Positions 39,101 through 50,800 of a stretch of DNA of 64,000 nt are shown piece after piece (the first letter of the stretch is position 1; each line of letters starts with the position of its first letter). Source of the DNA: Rhea pennata (Eukaryota; Chordata; Aves; Rheiformes; Rheidae). Where the stretch lies: assembly GCF_028389875.1 (NCBI RefSeq), contig NC_084675.1, positions 18,748,412 through 18,812,411 of the forward strand. The letters are read 5' to 3'. The position numbers and the translations under genes were made by a program. The notes beneath the pieces are model-generated. The model saw nothing but the letters and a program-made list of their open reading frames with translations, did not search any database and had not been told where the DNA came from.

Positions 39101-39483
39101 AATTTATCAAAGAATGCCGAAGCAGCATTAAGTTTATAAACAATATGATAGCTCTAAGTCCAAAATCTCAGTGTATTGCATATGCTATTAAAATAATAAT
39201 TATATAAAAAACCCAGTACCTATCCAAAGCAAGGACAAGAGCAGGTATATGTAAGTTAATATCACAGGCTTAGGTAGGAGGAAAAGAAAAAAAAAAAAGA
39301 AAGAAAAAAATCAGTACCTGTGCAAAATTGCTGATTCCTACTGTTCCGATACCATTTTCAACTGATATCCATTCATGCTTGTCTGTAAATTTGCGGGCTA
39401 AAATGAAACAAACTTGGTATTTCAGAATTACATGACATGTTGCTTGCTGAGATATAATAATACTTTTGCAGGTTTAAGCCCTG

Positions 39484-39521
<38 letters not shown>

Positions 39522-42500
39522 AGGTTAGTTTTTTGTCTGTTTTCCCTGGAAAATAAGGCATTCATGACATCTTCAGCGGCACAACAGAAGCTCACTAAGG
39601 GTATTGCTGATAGCATTATTAGTTCCTGTGTAATCACAAAGACTGATACAGTACAGGAGCAAAAGGAGTAGTTCTAGTTCACAGAAGTATAAATCAAAAG
39701 TGCATACGTGTATTTTACCTACAGCTACTCATCTCCATGATAGCCTAGTGGCTTTTCCAACCTATTCAGTGATTATTTCTGCCAACCCCTTTATTATTAT
39801 TAACAAGAACAGTGTTAAAGACATGTTGGAAAAATGTGACCATTCCAAAATCTCATTCAAGGTACTGCATACTTAAATAGAGCCATTATTTGCAGTGAAG
39901 AGCTGCAACCTAGGCATTTTAAGTGGCTGATCGCCCTCCCTCCTGCTAATATTTTCTGTAAGGTCTGTTTCTCACTTGTTTAATGTTGGCACAGATTTAT
40001 GTAAAATTAAGGCCAGTCAATATTGAGCAAATTAATAATGCCACTCATACAGGTAACTATTACCTAAGAGAATTTGCTCTCTGTTAATACTGTTACTATA
40101 AAATGATTCAGGTGAACTACTATGTTGTTCTTAAAACAAGCATATTTAAGATCCTTTGTAGTGTTTCCACTAAGATTCCTTCTTTCCATTTTTTTTGCTT
40201 TCGTTCTAGTCTTCACTTGTTGCACTAGTCCAATCAGACAAGGGAGATTACAGAACCTGGAGAAGATAACTTCATAAACTGAACTTCCTATGTGCCACAT
40301 CAGTGCAGCTGAACCTTCCTTTTAGCTCCAAAATTTTCTTCTTGGGCTTCTCCTCTAAGATGGACTTCTGAGCCTCCTTAGAGAAACTAAACTTGACTTT
40401 TCAGAGTATCCTTAATATTTGTATTTTACTCAAAATATTTTGCATGTTTATTTTCCATGCAGTAGCAATCAGAAAAAGCAGAGATTTCAGCTAGCATTAT
40501 TTAAATCTACATAAATTTCTTATGACATATTCTAATGAACAGAGGAAACCAAGTATCTTGTAAATCATTTTAGGTCAAGACACTAAATCCATGGATAATA
40601 GCAATGTCATTGGAAATGAGCAATGAACCATGAAAACAGATAATGATGAGGAATTTCAAACCCAAAGTGAATGCTATGTGTGTATATCACAAGGAAGCCA
40701 GCCAGTACCTTTTTATGTAGAATAATAATATTGTATAAGATCCATTTAAAAGCAAGATTAGAAAAAGAGAAAGAAGGACAGAAGATTTCAGGTTTAATTT
40801 AGAACAAAGTAGACTGTTAGAAGAGCACATAAGAAAAATTCTAACCATGTAACATACACTGTAAATAAATCCAAGGCCAAATTAGAGAGAGTTAATAAGT
40901 AATCTTAAAATTTGAACTTTGAATTTATGCAATCAGCACATTAAATAAATCAGATTAAACTAATATGAGATGTCAAAGCATACCAAATCCCTTCTGTAAG
41001 TATTCTTTTTCAGAAGGGCAGCTGAATTTACTCTAACTTCATCAACTCCAACATGACTTTGTTTTCAGTTCAACTAGTGGATTCTAAATTCAGATCTTCA
41101 TTTAATGTAGCTCCCCCTCTGTTAAATATTTCATAAAGATATACCAGAAGAGTAAAGGGAAACTCACACCTCTACAAACAGGCATACAAAATGTTTCCTC
41201 TCTGCCTAAAACAAAGGTATGAGTTATGTTATTACCTTCCAGTTATAGCTATAGAAAATGATGGGCTTATTAAACAATTACAGTAGTAAAAATATTTAGC
41301 TCTTGATTCATCTGATTTGCTAATAACAAAAATATTTCTTTCACTTGCAAAGGCAGCAGGAGTCTAGGTTAAAGGGTGAACTTTTATAGTATATTCTCCT
41401 CCTCTTCTCCAGCTCTACCTTCTCCTTTGCACTTCTCTTTCCGGAATACTACAGTACAGCAGAGGCATTGGTTAGACTGACCTGAGCTGCTCTAACGTGA
41501 ACAGGCCCAAGGCCCTGAAAATCTGGCTCAGATTTCCTGCCAGCCTAAACCATTCTAAGTGCTGGAGGCCTGTCTTTACCATCCACACGTTTTTGCCCTC
41601 TTGTACTGTTGACAATACTCTTTGAATCCATCAACAAGCTGTTTCAGCATGCTAATTCAAGAAAAAGCTACCCACTTTTGCATGGACTCCATTTTCTCCT
41701 TACTCAGCCTGCTCAGTGAAGGTTCTGGCTGGGGCCACAGCAGGAGGGAAGGACGGCAGCAGTCAGATCAGCTTTGAAAGCTAAAACTGCAGCTTGGTGA
41801 TGAGGTCAGTGGTGTGGCAATTCAGGGAAGCGAACCAGCTCCTCATGGGATGAGGAATCAGAGGAGCATCAGCACCAAAACAAAGGATAGATGAAACTGC
41901 GCTACCAAAAACAGGAAGAGAGCAACTGTCCCTTTCAGCCACGGGATCCGCTACACGGGCTCAGCCATCTTGCGGGGCCGCGCTCCAGTTCTCCCACAGA
42001 CAAGCCCTGCGCGCGTCCCGCTAGTCTGGATGAGCCAGCAGAGCCCATTCATCCTCGCGCGGCCGCTCTGGCTACGGCCTGCTGTAATCCTAACTGCTCA
42101 GAATGAGAGCGGAGTAGTTCACTGGAGCTGCACTGGAGCTCCCAAATCCCCTCTGTTAGGTGGCTCCTGTCTGCACAGGACGGCTAAACCACGTGTGTCG
42201 ATATAAAGTACCTTTGCATACAAAGCTCTGCCCATGCCGCTGGGGCCTGGCCGGCAGACTTTTACACTTTCATATGACACTGCACACAGGACAGCGAAGT
42301 CACTTAAGAACTCATCTCCCGTCACAAATTTCTGAGGTGTGTTAGTACTGACTCCCGGTTAGCGAACAGATGCAGGCAGTGACTTGGGCAGCAGCTGCAG
42401 CACAGCCGCTCGGCTGCAGGCTGCGCCGCAGGCGCCCTCCGCGGCCGCTCAGCTCCGCGCCCCGGCAGCAGCGGCCCCCGCGCGCCCGCCTCGGCCCTGG

Positions 42501-42877
42501 CGGCGCGCAGCGCCGCGCCCGCCCCGCTCCCGCAGCCCAGCGAGCCCCCCGCGCGGGAAGCCCCAGGAGCTCCGCATGGCGGCGGCGGCGGCGGGGGCCC
42601 CCTCCCCCGCGGCACAGCCGGCCCCAGGCACGCCGGGGAGCCCGCACCCTGCGGCCCGCTCCGGACCGGCCGCTCCGCGCCCGGCGGGACGAGCGCCCCG
42701 CGCCGCGCCGCGCCGCACCGCTGCAAACGGCGCCACGCGCGACTCACCCGACAGCAGCAGCGAGCTGGTCGCGAGCCTCCGGGCCGCGAGCACCTGCGGC
42801 CCCCGCGGCCGCAGCGCGGGCGGCCAGAGGCGCGGCGCCAAGGCGGGCGCGACCCGCCGCAGCGCTCCCCACGCCAT
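36077..42877 (-). CDS. GCSH: GCSH, glycine cleavage system H protein (whole gene, 5 exons)
   Basis: GCSH is the lipoyl-carrying shuttle of the mitochondrial glycine cleavage system. Its lipoyl arm moves the aminomethyl group between P, T and L proteins, and it also serves protein lipoylation. Exons: 42748-42877, 39318-39397, 38491-38554, 36793-36924, 36077-36174, sizes 130+80+64+132+98 = 504 nt, giving 167 aa with every phase matching. Residues 1-43 form an Arg/Ala/Leu-rich presequence without acidic residues ([11 protein letters not shown]...), as expected for mitochondrial import. The mature part starts near [10 protein letters not shown]. The lipoyl lysine is K101 in [15 protein letters not shown]. 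It ends ERYIKSIED. All introns are GT-AG. Length fits vertebrate H proteins (about 164-173 aa). Nothing is broken. Confidence 0.97.
36793..36924 (-). CDS. GCSH: GCSH exon 4 (lipoyl lysine)
   Basis: This exon encodes [18 protein letters not shown] through [10 protein letters not shown]. It holds the lysine (VKAASE) that receives the lipoyl group. Acceptor TTTCAG, donor GTAAGA. Confidence 0.97.
38491..38554 (-). CDS. GCSH: GCSH exon 3
   Basis: This exon encodes [20 protein letters not shown] plus His and one base of the next Asp codon. The acceptor is TTTAAG and the donor GTAAGT. Confidence 0.96.
39318..39397 (-). CDS. GCSH: GCSH exon 2
   Basis: The acceptor is TTTTAG. The exon completes Ala (G|CC) and encodes [15 protein letters not shown] to ISNFAQ, the start of the H-protein fold. 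The donor is GTACTG. Confidence 0.96.
39398..42747 (-). other. GCSH: GCSH intron 1
   Basis: This 3.35-kb intron contains the T34 tract and a moderately GC-rich segment at about 41940-42110 with a YY1-like CAAGATGGC on the minus strand. No other gene was seen. Introns 2-4 (38555-39317, 36925-38490, 36175-36792) likewise hold nothing recognisable. Confidence 0.75.
39485..39518 (+). repeat. T34 homopolymer in GCSH
   Basis: 34 consecutive T lie in GCSH intron 1, about 90 bp upstream of exon 2 in transcript terms (A34 on the transcribed strand). It may be the tail of an old retrocopy. Confidence 0.85.
42748..42877 (-). CDS. GCSH: GCSH exon 1 (presequence)
   Basis: ATG at 42877-42875 in AAAGATGGCG, then 43 codons plus one base, donor GTGAGT at 42747. 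It encodes the mitochondrial targeting peptide ending [10 protein letters not shown]. It lies in the CpG island. Confidence 0.93.
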
Positions 42878-42883
42878 CTTTGC
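42871..42883 (-). promoter_or_regulatory. YY1-like site over the GCSH start codon
   Basis: On the minus strand GGCAAAGATGGCG matches the YY1 core (AAGATGGCG), with its ATG being the initiator codon. Sites at this position are known in several housekeeping genes. Function here is inferred. Confidence 0.5.
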
Positions 42884-42969
42884 CGGGCGCCCTCGCGCGG
42901 GCGGCGGCGGGCGGCGCCGCGCGGCGCCGCGGGGGCGGGGCGGGGGCGGTGGTGACGGGGGGCGGGGCG

Positions 42970-43066
42970 GGGCGGGGGCGGCCGCGGGGGGCGGGGCGGC
43001 GGCCGCGGGGGGCGGGGCGGCGGCCGCGGGGGGCGGGGCGGCGGCCGCGGGGGGCGGGGCGGCGGC
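42970..43066 (-). repeat. 21-bp GC minisatellite in the GCSH promoter
   Basis: Four near-identical 21-bp units lie about 100-190 bp upstream of the GCSH start codon. Each contains GCGGCCGC (a NotI site) and GGGGCGGGG. The GCGGCCGC words begin at 42978, 42999, 43020 and 43041, exactly 21 apart. Confidence 0.93.
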
Positions 43067-43180
43067 GGCGGGCGGGGCTCGCGCCGCCCTTGCGGGTGCC
43101 GCTGCGCGGCGCGGGGCGGAGTTCCGGCTCGCCTGCAGCCTGCCGCCGGCGAACGTGGCGTTTTAAGTCCTCTGCAGAAG

Positions 43181-43522
43181 TTTGAGTCGCGGATCGGTAA
43201 CTGGATGCCGTCTTTTGATGGCGCCTCACTGACAGCTGTTGGTGTTAGCCAAACAGTGCAACAAATGCTTGGTGTCTATTAAATACAGATGCTAAGTCTA
43301 CAGGAAGTATGCACTTGGGGACATTTTATTTTAGATTTAGTATTACTTTTCAGCTAGTACACCATAATAGCATCAGGCAGCAAAAGTTTATTGGTTGAAT
43401 GGCGCAGCTCTTGAAAGGACAGCATTTTAGTCAGAAGCCACTAAATCTAGCCACTGCAGCTGATAGTCAAAAAGTAAACTCGTTCATCCATGAACAAAGC
43501 AGTTTTTCATTATGGTTACCAA
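43181..43522. other. spacer between PKD1L2 3' end and GCSH promoter
   Basis: This short AT-rich spacer carries the two distal PKD1L2 poly(A) signals. Nothing else was seen. Confidence 0.6.
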
Positions 43523-43528
43523 TTTATT
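43523..43528 (-). terminator. candidate PKD1L2 poly(A) signal
   Basis: AATAAA lies 9 bases after the stop on the minus strand. Further minus-strand AATAAA copies lie at 43392-43387 and 43330-43325; any of them could be used. All are upstream of the GCSH promoter. Confidence 0.5.
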
Positions 43529-43537
43529 GTTGATACG

Positions 43538-43648
43538 TTATTCCAGCTGACCATTAGTGATTGGCTTCTCTTCCTTCTTGCATTTAATCCCAAAGAAACT
43601 GAAAAGTTTCATTAGCATTAGATCAACAATCTCCTCTTCTTCTGAAGC
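43538..43648 (-). CDS. PKD1L2: PKD1L2 exon w (1314-1349), C-terminus
   Basis: This is a short cytoplasmic tail, [20 protein letters not shown] to ITNGQLE, stop TAA at 43540-43538. Acceptor CTTTCAG. Confidence 0.93.
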   Translation of the reverse strand, partial: ASEEEEIVDLMLMKLFSFFGIKCKKEEKPITNGQLE

Positions 43649-46600
43649 CTGAAAGAATATAACAGAAAAAAGTTGCTAGGACACACAGACTAGAAACCTA
43701 TAGTCTCTGCTGAAACCAGAAAAGTTACAAGAGAAAATCTGCACTTGACATGAAGTGAGCCAAATGTCACTCTAAGCAGAGGGTGAATATCTGCCAAAGC
43801 AGAACATCACACAAATATTTTTTATCAAGATGAGAGTCCCAGATAGCCTGTAGGTGAATATGTACATAATAGAAGAAATTTTGACTCTGTCAAAGCCTGT
43901 GGAAATCTTGCCACTGGAGCCTGGAGTTCACTAGCTAACTGCCATACAACTAGTGGTATATATAACTAGCAGCCCCTCATTTCTAGATACCACAAATGAG
44001 AAGGACAAGCATATCTTATTTTCTATTGGTCATTTCATTTGCTTTCTTCTCCCTTAACTTCGTTTACAAAGTAAAGTATTCATTAAGGATTTTTGGTCAG
44101 TGACGAAGCGCTAAGCTGGATTTCACACCATGCTATCAATAACTTGAAAGGGTCAGATGCTTACAGCGATTTTAAAAGGGAGCTGTATAGTCCTCATGAA
44201 GATGCTAGTAGTTTTGGCACTAATTTAGATGAAGCTAGGATACGAGTCCAAGGTTGTTGTTGTTGTTTTTTTTTTTTTTTTCTGGATTTAGTATGTGAAC
44301 ATAATATAGACTACAAATAAGATTTGGTACTAACTCTGAACACAGACCCATCTGAATGGAAATGGACAGTGTGAATCTGCAGAGTCTGAAGTGTTCTTTA
44401 TGCATAAATGTTGACTTCTTAAGAGCGGACAGGGTTTACATGCATTTCGTCAGCTGGTGAAACGCCTAAGTCATGTGTACGTACACACTGCACAAGAAAT
44501 GTTAAAAAACAGCAGAAGAGCTTAGATGAACACACCTGGTAATGCTTCTGCTCCTCACTGAAAGCAACCAGAATCACTGAAATGAACAAATTCAGCACCA
44601 CAAATGTCATGAAAATGATGCAGGATCCAATTAAGAAGGAGCCTAAAATTGGATTGTAGTCCAAGACCTGTAGTATTAATAAGATAACGCATCATATTTT
44701 GGTTATAACAAAAGAGTATACATATAAGCAGCTTAACACTAAAAAAGGAGTTTGTCAGTTTGAAAATCCTTGGAGCTAATAAATTATTAATATATAATAT
44801 ATTTATATATATTTATACACATATTTTTCTCCTTTAGTCATTTTCATACTTTGATACAGTATAGTACAAACAATAGAGTATTTTTATGTATATGATATAT
44901 AAATATGGACAATCTTTTTTTTAATGCATGTCAGCATAATAGTGTGAAAGTTTTGTGTTAAAGCTGGCAATCCTGGAGATTTGTTTATCCACAGAACAAA
45001 CAGCTTAAGCTCCATCATGCTTCAGCTATCAAAGTATAGATGAGATTTCTATGTGCTTTTACTTAGTAATATCTTTACAAAGAACCCCTGTCATATCGTC
45101 ACAGACACACACCAACTAAGGATTGTATAGAAATTAAAAAACCTCATTTTCATGTAAGCTATAGTACAGGAATATATTTTCATGATTAGCAACATGAGTG
45201 GGATGTAAAAGTGAAAAACATCCCTGTTGAATCCATGGTATAAAAAAAATCCACCAGGATGGACTTCACAGTCAGAGATGTCTGAAAACTAGTTTAAGCT
45301 GCAAATATTTGTCTGAAGGATATTGTAACATTTGAAAGAACTTAAAAGGTCAAGAATAATAAAAATAAATGTAACAAAGTTCTTTGTTGCGGAAGACCTA
45401 GCCTTTCTTGAGAAGGCGATGAGTCAATATTTAGAACAAATGCGGAACGTCACTTGCATTTCTGCCCATAGTTTTCTAAGGAAATTGCTTCAGACCTTTC
45501 CAGCAGTCTGTAAGCAACTAGTTAAAATGAAAGCAACTAGTTCTCTCAATGACAGTTTAATTATGAGTGTACTGATGTTCAGAATGGGACATGAGATGTA
45601 TTTCATCTAATGTTCTTTTCTGTTTTGATGAGAAAGGGTATCTGCTTTAGGAGGCTTTAGAACTTGCAAAATTAGATGTCTAGCACTAATTGAAAGTCTT
45701 TCCATTTGCTAGTTCAAAGCATATTGATGATTGGATATCTGAGATGCTAATGATAGAAATAAACTTCTCAAAGTTAGAGATGGTACCTCCTCATAGTTGA
45801 AGATTCCTAGCTGAAGACTGACCATTGTCTCTGCTGAATCAAAAAGGGTTTTGTAAGAGTAGAGCTTCCAGCCAAATATCAGGTTTGTCTGCAGGGGAAA
45901 GAAGACATACCTTGCATCATAGTCAGAGTACTTGCTGCAAACGTAGCTAGTGACTGTTATACACAGAGAAAGCTCTCCTAGTTTATCATTGGAGTCACGT
46001 GAAGTGTCTTTAGGGTGGTTTTTTTTTTGGTATGCAATCAGGGAAAACACCTGACAAGGTCATAGAAGAACACTGGGCTAAAGGTAAGAATTAGATTCGC
46101 ACTTCCTGAATGTGCTACAACTGTAACTATAACCCTTCTCTTTTATCTCTTGGATGTGTGAATGTCTTATGCCTGCTCAGCTTGCCACTAGATATTTAAA
46201 AGAACTGCAAAGGCATGACAAAATCATGAAAGTAATTTAGTCCATCTCCCACGCAGCAGATTTATCTCTGCATAATTGACTAAATTCATCACAGTTAAAA
46301 ACACTTGCCTACGAGTGCACAGTCCACTCACCATTTCAAACATGTAGCTTGCTTCTTTGCACTCAGCAACCAAGGAGTTATTTTCTTCATTTATATCTTG
46401 TGGGCCTACATATGTCTGTAACCCCAGGACACAGCTTAACAATAACCTAAGCTAATTTAAATGGAGGCTGCTGCAGTCTCACTTTTTCTTTGGTCCCTAC
46501 ATACATATTCCTGCCTCCCTCTTTCACTACTCCAGCACTTGCATGATGTGACAGCAGGCTGGGCAATGGAACTGATCCACACAAAATCTTACCACTAACT

Positions 46601-47839
46601 TTACATGTTAAATTTTTGGCCATCAGTGCCTAAAGCTGTTCAGTTGCTAGAGTGTCAGTGATGGAGAAGTGACAGATTAGGAACATGAAGTCAGGCAGGA
46701 ATAAGGTGCAGCGGGTTCTATTTGTCACAAAACTACCCTTCACATTACAGGTTTGATCTGGTTTAGAGGGTTTCCACTAAAGTTTTCCACAATAGCAACT
46801 GAGATGTGCTGAATTTCCCACATCCCTCTGCCAGAAGATTTACACGAAACATTTCAGATAAATAGTAAATATATACAAATAGCTGCAGTCAAATAATTCC
46901 TTAATCTCATGAGAAGGAAAAAGAACAGTTTATTTACATAATAGTTTATTTGCATAATTCCCATAATAGGTGGAAAAATAATTATTTCCCACTTAAAAAG
47001 CAGCCAAACTGAAAATGGCACTTCATATGCTTTCTTTGATTTGAGCTTTATCCAGAAAATGAGTTTCCCTATACTTTGCTCTTTATCACAACTATTACAC
47101 ATTCAGAATTTTAAATTGCAAAGAACAGACAAGTGGATATTTTAGCTTATCTTTCACTTATATTGAAGAATCAGACTTCAGGCAGTATATTGCAGCCATC
47201 AAGCTGCTAACTTAAGATTTAGACAGACAGCTTTATTTAGTTTTAGATTTCCGACTCATATTGCTTTCACCATTCAAGAACAAGTCATTCAATCTGCAAG
47301 TACCTTGATGCAGACTGCAAACAACAGAAACCACAGTGATACTCACGGCAATGGAATAGGCTAGGAACATGATTGCAATAACAGTGATGAATCCAGAGAT
47401 ATCACCCCAGGCCCTCCTTAGGGTTGAAGTGATCATGCTTAGTTTGGGGTTGAGCCTCAGTAGATGCCACAGTTTTACTGTGGAGAGAAGTACTAGGAAA
47501 GCAATCAGGTAGCCAAGAACTGCATCAGCTCTTGCTGTTTCATTAAAGCTTACGCAGCTGTAAGGAAAAAAGAAAAGATTTATTAAACAATGCACATAGA
47601 GGCCTTTGAACTGCATGAATGAGTATACTGGAAAAGTCAATCGCTCTGGACTTGTTTTCGGTGTAGGGCTAACTTGAGCTCTTGCTTGAATGTTCCTTTC
47701 TGTACTTCCTGCTGTGTGCAAACAAAAGGTCAGTAATACATGGTACATTTTTTTATCAGCATTGGCCAGAGCTGAGAGAGGATCGAGGGTATAACCCAAA
47801 TGCTACTGTTTTTCAGTTAGTCACAGGTTAAAGACAGCT

Positions 47840-47878
<39 letters not shown>

Positions 47879-50800
47879 ACAGAGGTGACCACAAAAAGCT
47901 TTAAAAAACTGTAATGCTAGTGTGACTTATGACATATACATGTATGATGTATACATGCTACATGAGCAAGAACATAGCCATCAGGTGAAAGGAAGTGATT
48001 ATTCTGTCCTCTCATTCAGCACTTGTAAGGCTGCATCTGCAATAGTGAGTCCAATTTTGGGTCCCCAAGTGAAAGAGACATGGACAAATGGAGTGAGTCC
48101 AGTGGAGGGCTGCTAAGAGAGTCAGGGGTTGGAGTATAGGGCATATGAGAGGGGGATGAGGGAGATAGATAGGTTTGCTCAGCCTGGAGAAAAGAAAGCT
48201 AAGGATTGCAGTCTAATTGATGTCCTCAGCTACTTAGTGGATAGTTATAGAGAGGATGGAATCAGACACTTCTTGCGGTGCACAGCAAAAGGACAAGGGG
48301 TAGTAGTCACAAATTACAGCAAAAGAAATTCCAATTATATACGAAAAACCTACCCCCCCATTTTTTTTAACCATGACAGTAATTAAATGGTGGAATGTAA
48401 TTAAATTCCAGAGAGGCTGTGGAATTTAAGCTAAGTATCCTTGGAGAAACTTGAAACTCAACCCAAATGAGGCCCTGAACAACCTGATCTAACACTAAAG
48501 CAAAGGATTGTAGCAGAGGCCCCTTCCTATGTAAATTATCTTTAATCTCTTTCCTGTTTGACTGTATTTTTTAAACAATGTTATTGTTTTCCATTCTGTA
48601 TAAAATAAGCCATTGCTGTCCTCTACAGAATGGTTACCTACAACAAAGAGTGAGGCAGATGATGTGCCATCAGGCCGCGTGTCCTGTAGCAGAAAGACTT
48701 GTTGATTCAGAAGAGGGTGATGCAGCTAGGGCACTAGCAGTAGGCTAGGAGACTTGGTGCTCAAGTCTGTTAGATTTTGTTAAAGCAATATGTTTTGTTA
48801 CAGCAAAACAGAAAATCCTGTTGCTGACACACATGCAAGCCCTGAAATGCTTACACACTTCATGAATATAGATACATGGGCTAACATCACCTAGCACAGA
48901 CAAGCTGCTGTCTAGGAAAAGTGATCTGTTTCTGCATTAGTAGCACTGACGAAGGACGGACTAGCTAGCATTAATACTTACTCCTCTTTGTGTTCCTGGT
49001 AGTAGCTGATGTCTCGGGCCCCTAGGATTGTCCGCTTCACAAACACTGACAGGGCACTCCAGCTAATCAATATAATGGCCAGCTCCAGGAGATTCCACTT
49101 GCTGTGGAAGTATCTCCATTTCAGACTCTTCATAAGTTTTCCCTGTGAAAACAGTTTTGCTGTTCCAGTCTCCAACTCCGTATTATGCAGTACACCTCTA
49201 AAGACTAGGGCTGTCCCTTCTGCAGTGAAACAGATTACTGCACATCCATATAACTACATCTTGCACTGATTTATAATTTTCTTTCTCAAAAGAAGCATTC
49301 CTGTCAAATAAAATGTGCCTTCCTATGTTTTAATAAAGATACAGTGTCTAATTCAGATCTCCCATTGGGGCAAGTCAGCAGCAGCACTATTGAAGTCAAG
49401 TACCAACTTGAAGTATTTGTAAATGAGATCAGAACCAGAAGCAATACGATACCTGGCACCAGAAGTTCCCATTGGATCTCACCTGTACTACCATGTAGTA
49501 GACAATAAAGAAGAAATAAATTACTTCTGCTGCAATGACAAAGATGTGGAGACTGCTGGTGTATGGGTAAAGCCGGATACTTTGCAGCTCTGCACTTGTG
49601 AAGAAGGCCCCTAAAAAATAATGGTATTTACCTCAGTGCTGTAATAATTACATCTTTCTGTTTACATTCAAACAACTTACTTCACCAGTAAAACCCCTAT
49701 ACTCACATTCACTTCAATGTGAGCCTGAATCAAGCTATCAGACTAAGAGTTACATTGACTGTGTAAGTAGCCTTAGAAGTGTTCTTTCAAATTTTCCTCA
49801 AATAGAAATTCAGCCAGTCAATGGTTTTTGGAGTGCTAGTACTCTCTTTTATAATAGTAATCCCAGTAGAGCTGAGTTTAGTTTGACTGCAAATGCAAAC
49901 ATGCAACAGTAGGATCTGGAGATTTAAATTTGAATCTCATTCTAAAAAGAAAATTAGCTCAGTTCTGTGGTCTGGTTGGGATATTTTGCAATACTGCGAC
50001 AAACCTGAGGAAGGCTACTGTTCAGATTAAACTTTTTGTAGGCTATTCAAGCATGAATCTAGTTCTACTAGTCTCTCTGTTGTGCCTATATAACATAATA
50101 CAATGATTACATGGCCGCATTTTATAAGTTTCTAGAACAAAAAAGACAGATTCTATTATTTGTGCTTTTTTGTCTTAATACTGTGTTGATTAGCTGAAAT
50201 AATTAGGAATCAAATTTTCTTGTTCCTGTTGTGTACCTTTTAGAGATTCAGTTTCAGTACTGTTCTTTCTTCAGCACCAGATGACTACAGCATGAGCAAA
50301 CATGATATATGCCGTTATGGTCTGTATTACTGTGGCACTACCTCAACTTCGAAATGGTTTGTAATTTTTTTATTGATTCTGCCATTATTAGAGTTATTAG
50401 CACACTTCTGTTTGTTGAATCAAGAACTTGGTAAGCACTGACAGCATGTAAATATCCAATCTGTAGATGCGTTGCTTGCTTTCTTCTGAAATGTGTAAGT
50501 TAAAAAAGGCTCTCACCTAAAGCATTTGTTTCGAACATCAGACTTATAATGCAGAAGAGATTCACGTTGGCATTGTAGACTGTAAATTCAATGAACACAG
50601 CTCTTGTAAAGGTGTCTAGCCAGACGTTGGTGAAAAGGTACTGGAGAATTCTGTCAAAAAGTATACAGCCAGTCATCTAATCCATTCAGGAGAGAAACAG
50701 CATTACACAGAGGGTAGGAGTTTGGACATTATCACAGAGAAAAGGCAAACCAGACATTCCAGAGGACCTCTGGTCTGTGAAATCTAAGGAAGAGAGAGGA

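Larger units (their letters stand above)
42380..43180. promoter_or_regulatory. CpG island promoter of GCSH
   Basis: About 800 bp of CpG-dense DNA covers GCSH exon 1, the 5' part of intron 1 and the promoter. Many GGGGCGGGG boxes (Sp1/KLF type) are present. No TATA box was seen. Confidence 0.85.

Noticed and set aside
42370-43229. Long ORFs on both strands over the GCSH CpG island
   Set aside because: They are composition-driven and encode translations of the 21-bp minisatellite; the real exon is 42748-42877.
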